From Bog-756 sp963806455 (GTDB lineage: Bacteria; Actinomycetota; Acidimicrobiia; Acidimicrobiales; RAAP-2), in contig CAWDXZ010000003.1 in NCBI GenBank assembly GCA_963806455.1, positions 62,001 to 126,000 of the forward strand: a stretch of DNA of 64,000 nucleotides, given 5' to 3'. The translations under genes and the position numbers were made by a program. Position 1 is the first letter of the stretch; each line of letters opens with the position of its first letter. Positions 1-8,320 of this stretch are shown in pieces. Below the pieces are notes generated by a model. The model was not told the origin of the DNA, ran no database searches, and worked only from the letters and a program-made list of their open reading frames with translations.

Positions 1-688
1 CCCAGTCGAATGGGACACGAGCTTGGAGGTGACGGCTTCGAGGCACGAGCAGCAACCCGGCGATCATGCCGAGGAGACCGAGAGGCACATTGACGAAGAA
101 GATGAACCGCCATCCGAACGTCAGCAGAAGGCCTCCGATCGTCGGGCCGAGGGCCAGGCCGATCGCTTGGGCCGCACCCTGGATCCCGAGGGCCTTGCCG
201 AGCGCCGGCTTCGGCACGGCCAGCACGATGATGGCCACGCTGTTGGCCTGCAGCAATGCGGCACCCACGGCCTGGAGCGCCCGGAACCCGATCAGGGCGG
301 GGAGATTGGGTGCCAGGCCGCAAAGGGCCGATCCGACGACGAAGACCCCGAAGCCGTACACGTAGAGGAGCTTGCGCCCCCACATGTCGGCGAACCGGCC
401 AACCGCAGCCACCGTCGCCACCAGGACGAGGAGGTAGCTCAACCCCACCCAGGTGACAGCACCGACGCTCGAGTGAAAGGTCCGCTGGAGGGTCGGCAAG
501 GCGACGGTGACGATGCTGGCGTCGAGCTGGCCCATGAGAGCCCCGATGCACACCGCGGCCACCGCCAGCCAGTGGGCGTTGGGCCGCCCTCTGACCGCTC
601 GGAACCTCCTCGGCTCGACGACCATCCGTTGCCATCCGATCGGCCTCAGCTCGTCGAGGGTGTCCACGCCTTCGATTCTGTCCGGCAT
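1..688 (-). CDS. MFS drug exporter, DHA2/EmrB-QacA type (C-terminus off window)
   Basis: The first 229 or so residues of a major facilitator superfamily transporter are visible; the rest lies beyond the window edge. After a soluble 40-residue leader comes helix 1 with the motif GQLDASIVTVALP, which is motif D1 of the 14-helix DHA2 proton antiporters, then WVGLSYLL and the motif A segment GRFADMWGRK between helices 2 and 3. Later helices contain FRALQAVGAALLQ and the antiporter motif C region around LGPTIGGLLL. The family expels drugs or toxic metabolites in exchange for protons across the cell membrane. ATG at 688 was chosen because it is the first start ahead of the conserved helix. It is divergent from the LysR gene, its probable regulator, across 50 bp. 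The substrate is unknown. Confidence 0.85.
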   Translation of the reverse strand, partial: MPDRIEGVDTLDELRPIGWQRMVVEPRRFRAVRGRPNAHWLAVAAVCIGALMGQLDASIVTVALPTLQRTFHSSVGAVTWVGLSYLLVLVATVAAVGRFADMWGRKLLYVYGFGVFVVGSALCGLAPNLPALIGFRALQAVGAALLQANSVAIIVLAVPKPALGKALGIQGAAQAIGLALGPTIGGLLLTFGWRFIFFVNVPLGLLGMIAGLLLVPRSRHLQARVPFDW

Positions 689-738
689 CCACTCAGAAGT
701 CACATAGATATTACTGACGCATTGGATAAGCTACACAA

Positions 739-1647
739 ATGGATTCTCGGCGGCTCTACTACTTTGTGGCCATCGTCGACCAGGGTGGATTCACGGCTGC
801 CTCCAAGGCCGTGTTCGTGTCTCAACCTGCCCTGTCCCTGGCGATCAAAGAGCTGGAGGCCGAACTCGGCACGCCGTTGTTCGTCCGGGTCGGGCGACGG
901 GTCCAGCTGACGGCGGCCGGTTCGGCACTCCTTGGTCCGGCCCGTCAGGTGTTGCGCGATCTGGAGACGGGTCGAGCTGCGGTGACGGCGGTCGCCGCCC
1001 TGGAATCGGGCTCATTGTCGCTGGCCAGCCTCCCGACCCTCGCCGCCGACCCGATGGGCGAGCTGGTGGGCCGATTCCGCAGCCACCATCCCGGAGTGCG
1101 CGTCGACCTCGCTGCCCCGGAGGACAGTCGGGACCTCTTCGACATCGTCCAGACCGGGCAGTGCGAGATCGGTCTCACCGATGCCCTGGATGTCCCCGAC
1201 ACGCTCGAGGCCAGGGAGCTTGGGCCCCAGGAGTTGGTCTTCATCCTTCCGCCTGCCTCCGCCCCCGACCGTGCCGGCACGAGCTCCACCATTGACTACG
1301 CGAACACACCCTTCGTGGCCGCGCCCCGAGGAACCTCTACACGGCGTCTTCTCGAGGAGCACCTTGGGGCACAACGTCTCGAGCCCACACTGGCCGTCGT
1401 CTCGGCCCAGCGGGATGCCATTCTCCCGCTCGTGCTCGCCGGAGCCGGAGCCGCTCTCGTCCCTGAGTCCATGGCCCTCATGGCTGAAAAGCTCGGCGCT
1501 GTCGTCGCCCGGCCGGATCCACCGGCGGTGCGACAACTGGCTCTGGTCCATCGCCACGGTGTGCTGTCACCGGCCGCTGCCCGCTTCGCGGCGTTGGCTC
1601 TACCGGCGGCTAGTTCGAAGACGAGAGGGGTCGCGTATACCGACTGA
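739..1647 (+). CDS. LysR-family transcriptional regulator
   Basis: A 302-aa LysR-type regulator of normal family length. The N-terminus starts directly with the winged helix-turn-helix (MDSRRLYYFVAIVDQGGFTA, then SQPALSLAIKELEAELG for the recognition helix, residues about 1-60). Residues about 90-290 form the type 2 periplasmic-binding-like effector domain. Members bind a small inducer and switch a divergently transcribed target gene. The 50-bp AT-richer gap to the MFS exporter start at 688 must hold both promoters and the operator, so control of the exporter is the likeliest job. The inducer cannot be predicted. Confidence 0.92.
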   Translation: MDSRRLYYFVAIVDQGGFTAASKAVFVSQPALSLAIKELEAELGTPLFVRVGRRVQLTAAGSALLGPARQVLRDLETGRAAVTAVAALESGSLSLASLPTLAADPMGELVGRFRSHHPGVRVDLAAPEDSRDLFDIVQTGQCEIGLTDALDVPDTLEARELGPQELVFILPPASAPDRAGTSSTIDYANTPFVAAPRGTSTRRLLEEHLGAQRLEPTLAVVSAQRDAILPLVLAGAGAALVPESMALMAEKLGAVVARPDPPAVRQLALVHRHGVLSPAAARFAALALPAASSKTRGVAYTD

Positions 1648-2060
1648 TGGAACGAAGGTCGGATGCGGGTGTGCGCGATCTCTGAAACCCGCGTTCCGCA
1701 ATCACTGAACACCGCGGATCGGCGAGCGGCGATCGTGGCGAGCTGCCTGTGTTCCTCCGGGTCGGATCCACCCGGCCGGATCCACCGCGCCGGACGAGGG
1801 CTACCCCACCATTCATTGCGCCGACAGGCCTGTGGAACATCGAGCTGGCGTGGAACAGGGCAGATCGGGCGGCCGGCGTTTGCCGACGTCAAGGCAGATC
1901 GCCCCACCAAACCAACCCATCCAACACCAACCGGCCAACCAACCATCCATCCAACGAACGAACCAACCAACCAACCAAGCCAAGGAGAGCTTCTAACGCA
2001 CGACGTCTCGGAGCTCCAGCGGGGGGCTCCCAAAGAGGACCCCGTCGATTACACCTGGGG
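1648..2060. other. Gene-free spacer with (C)CAAC-rich tract
   Basis: No convincing gene lies in these 413 bases. About 1905-1980 is an A/C-rich tract of repeated CCAAC, CCATC and CGAAC words with almost no G. It ends in a Shine-Dalgarno-like AAGGAG at 1981-1986, but no ATG, GTG or TTG follows at a usable distance. The open frame behind it runs only to a TAA at 2062-2064 and overlaps the aquaporin stop on the other strand. A similar but shorter CAAC leader precedes the secreted protein at 36258, so this may be the leader of a lost or very small gene. Confidence 0.6.
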
Positions 2061-2825
2061 CTAACTCGCCGCCTGGGGGTCAAGAGCCTCTGTGGGTTCG
2101 GGAGCATCCTTTGGGTAAATGACCCAATGGATCATTGCCGCCACCACTCCGCCGATGGCCGGGGCAACGATGAACAGCCACACCTGGCTCAGGGCCGTTC
2201 CGCCCACGACCAGGGCCGGGCCGAGGCTCCGAGCCGGGTTCACCGAAGTGCCCGTGAGCGGGATGCCAATGAGGTGAACAAAGGTCAGGGTTAGGCCGAT
2301 CACCAGTCCGGCCAGAGCGGCGTTCGCGATCCGCGACGTCACGCCGAGCACGACAAATACAAAGATAGCGGTGAGGATCACTTCGACTAAGAACGCACCG
2401 CCGATGCTGATATGAACGTCCGATGCGTTGCCGTAGCCGTCTGCTCCGAGACCGGTGACCGCTCGCTGGTAGAAGGGAGAGCCACTGAAAACCCCCCACA
2501 GCAGTAGTGCACCCAAGGCGCCCCCGATGAACTGGGCGACCATATAGAGCACGCCCTCGACCGGCTTGATGCGCCGGGCGAGTAGCGCACCGATCGTTAC
2601 AGCTGGATTGACGTGGCATCCTGAGATGGGTCCCAGGACGTAGACGAGGGCCAAGAGCACGAGGCCGAAGGCAAGAGCAGTGGCGACGATGCCCGCTGAC
2701 AGGTTGTGAACAAGGGTGAACCCGGCAAAGTTGAATCCCTTGCCGAAAGACAGGGTGGCAACTCCACAAGCAATGAAGACGAGGATCAGGGTTCCGAGCA
2801 GTTCTGCCGCAAGCCTTCGTATCAT
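2061..2825 (-). CDS. aqpZ: Aquaporin Z-type water channel (MIP family)
   Basis: A 254-aa six-helix channel with both half-membrane NPA motifs, HVNPAVTIG (Asn73) and SVNPARSLGP (Asn196). The selectivity-filter residues align with E. coli AqpZ: Phe53, His184, Thr193 and Arg199 correspond to Phe43, His174, Thr183 and Arg189. That pattern marks a water-specific aquaporin, not a glycerol facilitator, where the His is replaced. It should sit in the cell membrane and pass water during osmotic shifts. The ATG at 2825 gives the usual short N-terminus (MIRRLAAELLGTLILVF). It lies downstream of the PPK2 gene on the same strand, about 230 bp away, with no sign that the two form one transcript. Confidence 0.93.
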   Translation of the reverse strand: MIRRLAAELLGTLILVFIACGVATLSFGKGFNFAGFTLVHNLSAGIVATALAFGLVLLALVYVLGPISGCHVNPAVTIGALLARRIKPVEGVLYMVAQFIGGALGALLLWGVFSGSPFYQRAVTGLGADGYGNASDVHISIGGAFLVEVILTAIFVFVVLGVTSRIANAALAGLVIGLTLTFVHLIGIPLTGTSVNPARSLGPALVVGGTALSQVWLFIVAPAIGGVVAAMIHWVIYPKDAPEPTEALDPQAAS

Positions 2826-3052
2826 TGGCGCAACCTTTCGTTCGTTCCATCGAACTGGACATCACTTGGACGATCCAGATTGAAAGCTACTTCGAATGGC
2901 AAAGCAAAGCCGACCTCCGTCTGACAGTTGCTATGGCCCGCATCATCCACCGTGCCGCAATGTCCCACTCGCGCCGCAGCGTCACCGACCGATTCCGCTA
3001 TCGGCAGACTCTATTGACCTGCCGGCTACCGACCCCGGACGGTCGCTCGCAG

Positions 3053-3841
3053 TCAGTAAGGGGTGGGTATATAACGCAGCGGCAGATGCGATTCAATATG
3101 GTCCGTTGAGACCACTCGCTCTGGCAAACTGACACTGGGCGGCCTGAGCGGTTCGTAGTCGACCTGACTGAGGAGATGGCTGATGATGTTCAGCCGCCCC
3201 CGCTTCTTGTCATCGGTGTGTGCGACGTACCACGGTGCCCAGGCGGTGTCGGTCGAGGCGAACATTGCGTCTCGCGCCCGAGAGTAGTCGTCCCAGCGGC
3301 TGTAAGACTTCAAGTCCATGTCGGACAGCTTCCAGATCTTACGTGGATCGTTGATGCGGCTCGCCAACCGGCGGGTCTGCTCGTCTGGACTTACCTCGAG
3401 CCAATACTTGAGCAGCAGGATCCCCGAATCGACCATGGCCTTCTCGACGGTCGGGACCTGGTCGAGGAAGCGCCGCGACTCCTCGGGCGTACAGAAGCCC
3501 ATGACAGGCTCGACGCCGGCCCGGTTGTACCAACTTCGGTCGAAGATCACAACCTCTCCTGCCGCGGGCAGATGGGGGACGTACCGCTGAATGTACATCT
3601 GCGACCGCTCACGCTCGGTAGGGGTCGGGAGGGCGACGACGCGAAACACGCGCGGACTGACACGCTCGGTGATCCTCTTGATCGTGCCGCCTTTTCCGGC
3701 CGTATCTCGCCCCTCGAACACGATGCAGATCTTTGCTCCCGTCTTCTTAACCCACTCCTGCATGGCCACCAGCTCGGCATGCAGCGACCTCATGTGTTGC
3801 TTACCGACGCTTCGCGGGTCAACGTCAACGAACTGCGGCAC
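3053..3841 (-). CDS. ppk2: Polyphosphate kinase 2 (PPK2), N-terminus probably replaced
   Basis: A 262-aa PPK2-family enzyme, which transfers phosphate between polyphosphate and nucleotides. Walker A is FEGRDTAGKGGTIKR, Walker B is VIFDRSWYNRAGVEPVMG, and the lid region with RINDPRKIWKLSDMD follows. Family homology starts only near LHAELVAMQEWVKKTG. The 16 residues encoded by 3794-3841 are the antisense of an Na+/H+ antiporter remnant, so the original N-terminal 20-50 residues appear lost at a rearrangement point. Translation may start at GTG 3841 or at ATG 3793; neither has a clear ribosome binding site at good spacing. The catalytic core is intact, so activity may survive. Class I (ATP-forming) versus class II/III was not resolved. 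Confidence 0.85.
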   Translation of the reverse strand: MPQFVDVDPRSVGKQHMRSLHAELVAMQEWVKKTGAKICIVFEGRDTAGKGGTIKRITERVSPRVFRVVALPTPTERERSQMYIQRYVPHLPAAGEVVIFDRSWYNRAGVEPVMGFCTPEESRRFLDQVPTVEKAMVDSGILLLKYWLEVSPDEQTRRLASRINDPRKIWKLSDMDLKSYSRWDDYSRARDAMFASTDTAWAPWYVAHTDDKKRGRLNIISHLLSQVDYEPLRPPSVSLPERVVSTDHIESHLPLRYIPTPY

Positions 3842-4881
3842 GACCTCGGTTTACCTTTCCGACTTCTAGCGCTCGGCCTGCCCCTGACCATCGCGTTCGG
3901 AACTATCGCCGCATTTGGGATCATCCCGGGCGTCTCACTTTGGGCTGCTGCGACCATCGGTGCAATCGTCGCCCCGACCGATGCCGCACTGGGTGCTTCC
4001 ATCATGACCGACACACGGATCCCAAACCGGATCCGGCGACTGCTGAATGTCGAGAGCGGACTCAACGACGGCATCGCCGCTCCGTTCGTGAACATCTTCT
4101 TGGCTGGTGCGGTTTCCACCGGAATGACCCATTCGATGTCTGCAGTCACTGCCGCCGGCGACCTATTGATCGGCGCGGCGATCGGCGGCGGCGTGGGACT
4201 GGTTGGTGGATGGGCACTGACCCGCGCCGAGATCGGGAAATGGAGTGCACCAGGATTCCGTCCATTGACAGCCTTAGGATTGGCATTTTTCGCTTACAGC
4301 TCGGCAATTCAAGTCCATGGCAACGGCTTCGTCGCTGCATTCACCGCTGGGATGGCCTTCGGTAGTGTGGTGCGCTCCGACCTCGACTCTGCCTGGCCTT
4401 CACCGAAGAGGCCGGTGGACTTCTCTCCCTTGTCGTGTGGCTCATCTTTGGTGCGACGATGGTCGTCCCCGGCTTCGAGCATGCGATCTGGCCGGATTAC
4501 GTGTTTGCGGTCCTCGCACTAACCGTCGTGCGGATGGTCCCAGTGGCATTGTCCCTGGTGGGTTCGGGGCTCGATCGGTTCACCGTGGGGTTTGTCGGAT
4601 GGTTCGGGGCTCGGGGACTGGCGTCGGTGGTATTCGGTCTGATCGCATATGACGCACTCGATCCAAGCGTCGCGAATCGAGTCGTGTCGGTGGTCACAGT
4701 GACTGTCACCCTCAGCGTCGTTGCCCATGGGCTCTCGGCATCACCATTGGCGGCCCGCTACGGGCAGTTTGTCGACACGCTGCTCAGGCACCGGCCAGAA
4801 CACCGGACTACGCCCACCATGCGCGCTCGGGCGAGCCTTGGAATCCACGTCAGCGGCAAACCAGGGGCGACGGCTCCGTGA
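3794..4881 (+). pseudogene. Na+/H+ antiporter (CPA1/NhaP type) remnant, 5' truncated and frameshifted
   Basis: This is the C-terminal two thirds of a CPA1 cation/proton antiporter. The frame opens abruptly at VLLTDASRVNVNELR, corresponding to the end of helix 2 or 3 of the family, and continues through IGAIVAPTDAALGASIM (the ion-binding region with its Asp) and NVESGLNDGIAAP. Near 4391-4393 one base is missing: the frame ending RSDLDSA continues one frame over as LAFTEEAGGLLSLVVW and then ARGLASVVFGLIAYDAL to the stop at 4881. The first 75 or so residues are absent because the sequence meets the oppositely oriented PPK2 gene at about 3794. There is no start codon with a ribosome binding site, so it is taken as a dead gene. 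It could also be an assembly join. Confidence 0.85.
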
Positions 4882-4999
4882 CCCGACCCACCAGCCTGCA
4901 AGATCCTCACCACCCCCCAGCGTGAGGTACTGCCATTGATCTGGCACTTCTCATACTGGGATCGGTCGCCTCCTGAGGTGATTGAACAGGATTGTTCTG

Positions 5000-6373
5000 C
5001 TAGCGATGCCGCTCCGAAATCGGGTTGATGCCGCGAGCTATCGCGATCAGGTCGCCAACCGAGATATTTCGGGCTCTGCGGCGCTCGGCCGCGGAGAGGT
5101 TTCCCTCTGGGACAAGGAGGAGCAAACCCCGCGGATGGATCGCGAACTCCAACGGGGTCTCGAGTTCCAGTGCTTCACCGTCGACTCCGGCGTAGGCCTT
5201 TCCCGACCGCGATCGAACCTCGAAACGCTCGACGGTGAATTCGTGCCAGCTCGGGCTCCGTCGCCGTTGACCGAGCGCCGCGAGTGCAAAGACCATTGCC
5301 GCTTCTCTCCCCGTGTTGGCGGAGATCGCGACAACGCCCAGCGTTCCCGTGTCCAGTCGTCGGCGCTGGGATGCATCAAGGGTGGCGCCCAGGACATAGG
5401 GGTTGTTGGACACCTGGATCAGGAAAGAACCGTCGACCTCGGCCCCGCTGGGCTCGGTGAACTGAAGGTCGAAGGGCTTGTCGGTTTGGCCGAGCATTTC
5501 GGGCAGGAGAGCTTTGGTGGTCTCCGCTTTGGCTTCTCGATAACCCGCTTGTTGCACGATCGTGGCATAGATGCCGAGCGAGACGTTGTTGACAAACAGC
5601 CGATCTCCGACGGTCGCATAGTCGATGCGGCGTTCGATCCCGTCGCGAAAGGCATTGAGGCTGAGACGGGGGTCCTCCCGGTCAATCCCGAGATCGAGGG
5701 CAAAGTGGTTCCGCGTCCCGGCCGAGACGCATACAAACGGAAGCCCGTGCTCGATGGCGATTGAGGCGACGAGCGCCTGTGAGCCGTCGCCCCCGGCCAT
5801 TCCCAAACAGTCGGCTCCGCGTCTTATGGCATCGCGAGCCAGCTGTGCGAGATCAAGACCGTGATCGAGCATGACCACTTCGACGCCCAAGTCCTCCGCC
5901 AGGTCGACGAGACCGAACTTTGCCACCTTTCCCCCACCTGACCAGGGATTGCAGATCAGCACCGGGTGTGCGGTACGTCTGATCGACAAGCCTCGACTCG
6001 CGTCATGCTCGTGGAGATCGAGAGCGAGCGCGGCCCGGCCGAACCCGACGGCAGCCAGGAGGAGCAATACCACAATCGCTACACGCAACGCCGGTCGGTC
6101 CGCGTGGGGGGTGGCACGGAGTAGCGCCACGACGATCAGAATCACACCGACCACACCTGCGGCACTACCGGCGGCCTGGCGAGGCATCCGCTCTGTCACG
6201 GCCCACCACGCCCCGGCAGCAGTGACGCCCATGCCGATCAGAGCGACGGCGAGAAGACCGAGGTTGTGGACCACGAACACGATGAGCACCACCGTCAAGA
6301 GGACGCCACAGCCAAGTGAAGCGAGCGCCGATCCGCGCTCGCGCCAACCCATCTTGTTCGTACCTTCAGTCAC
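5000..6373 (-). CDS. Membrane-anchored diacylglycerol kinase-like protein
   Basis: A 457-aa protein with four hydrophobic helices in the first 115 residues, followed by a diacylglycerol kinase catalytic domain. The nucleotide-binding elements are CNPWSGGGK (141-149) and GMAGGDGSQA with the GGDGS signature at 194-198, then SAGTRNHFALDLG, the equivalent of the family's GTGND segment. The family phosphorylates lipids such as diacylglycerol, sphingosine or undecaprenol with ATP at the membrane. The fused N-terminal membrane domain is unusual for bacterial DgkB, which is soluble; the true substrate is open. ATG 6373 was kept; Met8 is an alternative. It is a single gene, convergent with the antiporter remnant. 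Confidence 0.82.
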   Translation of the reverse strand: MTEGTNKMGWRERGSALASLGCGVLLTVVLIVFVVHNLGLLAVALIGMGVTAAGAWWAVTERMPRQAAGSAAGVVGVILIVVALLRATPHADRPALRVAIVVLLLLAAVGFGRAALALDLHEHDASRGLSIRRTAHPVLICNPWSGGGKVAKFGLVDLAEDLGVEVVMLDHGLDLAQLARDAIRRGADCLGMAGGDGSQALVASIAIEHGLPFVCVSAGTRNHFALDLGIDREDPRLSLNAFRDGIERRIDYATVGDRLFVNNVSLGIYATIVQQAGYREAKAETTKALLPEMLGQTDKPFDLQFTEPSGAEVDGSFLIQVSNNPYVLGATLDASQRRRLDTGTLGVVAISANTGREAAMVFALAALGQRRRSPSWHEFTVERFEVRSRSGKAYAGVDGEALELETPLEFAIHPRGLLLLVPEGNLSAAERRRARNISVGDLIAIARGINPISERHR

Positions 6374-6912
6374 TGTGGTCGGCGACCCGGGAGTCGGTAT
6401 TCACCTTCGGGCCGGCGTAACCACATCTCGGGTCGAGAAGGTAAGCGGTCATGACACCCGGGTACGCAAGGGGCGGCCCGCCGGACTCAATGATCGGGGC
6501 ACCACCCTCCGAGCCCCACCGTTGGCAACCCTTTGAATCTGATTCATCAGTGTACTCATCGGAGACGTTGAGCACGTCATAACAATCTCGCCCCGATCGT
6601 TTGCTTGCTTGGTGAGCCACATTGTCAGCTTGCCAACCTGACCAGCACTTTCGCGAATCGGCTTATGCCGATGAAATGGGCGTGGGGCCCCGTCGCTCTC
6701 TACCTTCGCTGTCAGCATCCTCAACCGGATCGGCGCTTCGCCCCGGTGCCTTCGCGTCTAGATCATGGAATTCCCGGCACAATCACAGTACGTCAAGAAT
6801 TGCGAGCTTGACCGTGCGCCGGGTTCTTGTCAATCGGCGCCGGAAAGGGGGAACGAAGGAAGGCACTGGCCCGCCACACTGACGCCCGCCAGGCTGTTAC
6901 TGTGCGGCCAGA
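6374..6912. other. Intergenic region, nothing recognised
   Basis: About 540 bases between the start of the lipid kinase gene (minus strand) and the substrate-binding lipoprotein (plus strand). Short open frames occur on both strands, but none has a ribosome binding site, protein-like composition or a recognisable domain. The region presumably carries the two divergent promoters. I saw no long inverted repeat or RNA gene in it. Confidence 0.5.
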
Positions 6913-8220
6913 ATGCGGATGGATCGAGGTCGTGATGTGACCGTTCGACGGCACCGGACCCTGCTGGTCCCAGTCTGCGTGGTATTGCTGGCGGGCGTGC
7001 TGACGGCGTGCTCCTCCACGCTTTCGTCGAGCACGGCGAGCTCCTCGAAGTCACCGATACCTGCATCTGCCTTCCAAGACCACACCGGGGTGACTCCCAC
7101 CACGGTGACGATCGGCAACGTGAGCACCGAGTCGGCCGGCTTGTTCACCGGTGCTGTTGTCGGTACGGAAGCGTATGCCGCCTATGTCAATGCTCGGGGT
7201 GGGGTGGGTGGGCGCAAGATCGTGGTGTCCAGTGCCGACGACAGATTCAACGGTGCAGCCAACAAACAGGCAACCCGATCCGTGCTGCAGAATGACTTCG
7301 CCAGCGTGGGCGGGGTCACCCTGGTGGACAGCTTCAGCGAGCCCCTGATCGCGGCCAACCCGGGGTTCCCGGATGTGACCTCATCGCTGGACCCCGCCAC
7401 GCAAAAGCTGTCGAACAATTTCACCCCCACCCCGGCCTCGGACGGCTGGCCCACCGGCGCGCTCCAATACTTCAAGCACCGGTACCCGACGAAGATCGCC
7501 CACACGGCCACGATCATCGCCAGCCTGCCCACCACGCAGCTCTCCTGGAGCTACGAGAAGGAGGCCATGCAGCATCTGGGGTATTCGGTGCTCTACGACC
7601 CGGCCCTTCCGCCGACGACGACCGACTTCACCGAACAGGTGGTGGCCATGAAGAACGCCGGGGTGCAGATACTCTTCCTCGAGCAGGAGCCGCAGAACTA
7701 CGCATCGGCCATCTTCCAGGACCTCACTCAGCAGAACTTCCATCCCGTCGTGGTGCTGGGAGCCCCCTCCTACAATCCGCAACTCGTCGCACATGCCGGT
7801 GGGCCCGACGCGGTCGACGGCGCCTACCTGGAGCAGCCTGCCTCGCTCTACCTCGGCGAGGACGCCACCGAGATCCCCGCAGTCGCCACCTTCAACACCT
7901 GGGTACAGAAGGTGTCGCCCGGTTTCACGCCCGACTTCTTCACCCTGACGGGGTGGCTGTGCGCCGAACTGTTCGTCGACGCCCTGCGCGACGCCGGCAC
8001 GAACCCGAGCCGCGGCTCGCTCCTGCAGGCACTGCGCAAGACCACGTCGTTCGACAGCAGTGGCCTCATCCCGGTGAGCAACCCTGCGGGCAAGGTGCCC
8101 ATCACCTGCTACCTGCTGGGCCAGGTCTCGGGCGGCACCTTCCACCGGCTGGACGACCCGCCCGTGACCGGATCGGCCAACGGCTTCCGGTGCGACGGGA
8201 CCTACTACCGAGCGGGGTAG
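6913..8220 (+). CDS. ABC transporter substrate-binding lipoprotein, LivK-like
   Basis: A 435-aa periplasmic-binding protein of the type I fold used by branched-chain amino acid (HAAT) importers. An N-terminal signal ends in a lipobox LTAC with Cys33, so it should be lipid-anchored on the outside of the cell membrane. A Ser-rich linker follows, then the fold starting at VTIGNVSTESAGLFTGAVVGTEAYAA. The GGVGGRKI segment is the usual region after the first helix. GTG at residue 9 is a possible later start. No permease or ATPase gene is adjacent, so it is an orphan receptor here. It lies next to the catabolic island and could capture its substrate, but that is only inferred from position. Confidence 0.85.
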   Translation: MRMDRGRDVTVRRHRTLLVPVCVVLLAGVLTACSSTLSSSTASSSKSPIPASAFQDHTGVTPTTVTIGNVSTESAGLFTGAVVGTEAYAAYVNARGGVGGRKIVVSSADDRFNGAANKQATRSVLQNDFASVGGVTLVDSFSEPLIAANPGFPDVTSSLDPATQKLSNNFTPTPASDGWPTGALQYFKHRYPTKIAHTATIIASLPTTQLSWSYEKEAMQHLGYSVLYDPALPPTTTDFTEQVVAMKNAGVQILFLEQEPQNYASAIFQDLTQQNFHPVVVLGAPSYNPQLVAHAGGPDAVDGAYLEQPASLYLGEDATEIPAVATFNTWVQKVSPGFTPDFFTLTGWLCAELFVDALRDAGTNPSRGSLLQALRKTTSFDSSGLIPVSNPAGKVPITCYLLGQVSGGTFHRLDDPPVTGSANGFRCDGTYYRAG

Positions 8221-8320
8221 GTGCGACGGCGTCGTAGTTCACACCCTGACCGCGGCCCCTCGACCACGGGTGACGCGACACCGGCGGATCGCCCCGCGAG
8301 TGGCCCTTAATTCACTCTTC

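Noticed and set aside
23..910. 295-aa plus-strand frame at the window start
   Set aside because: It is the antisense of the MFS transporter and runs into the LysR gene in another frame; its composition is charged and repetitive.
1905..1980. CRISPR or insertion-sequence end
   Set aside because: The tract is irregular CAAC/CCATC words, not spaced repeats, and no transposase is near.
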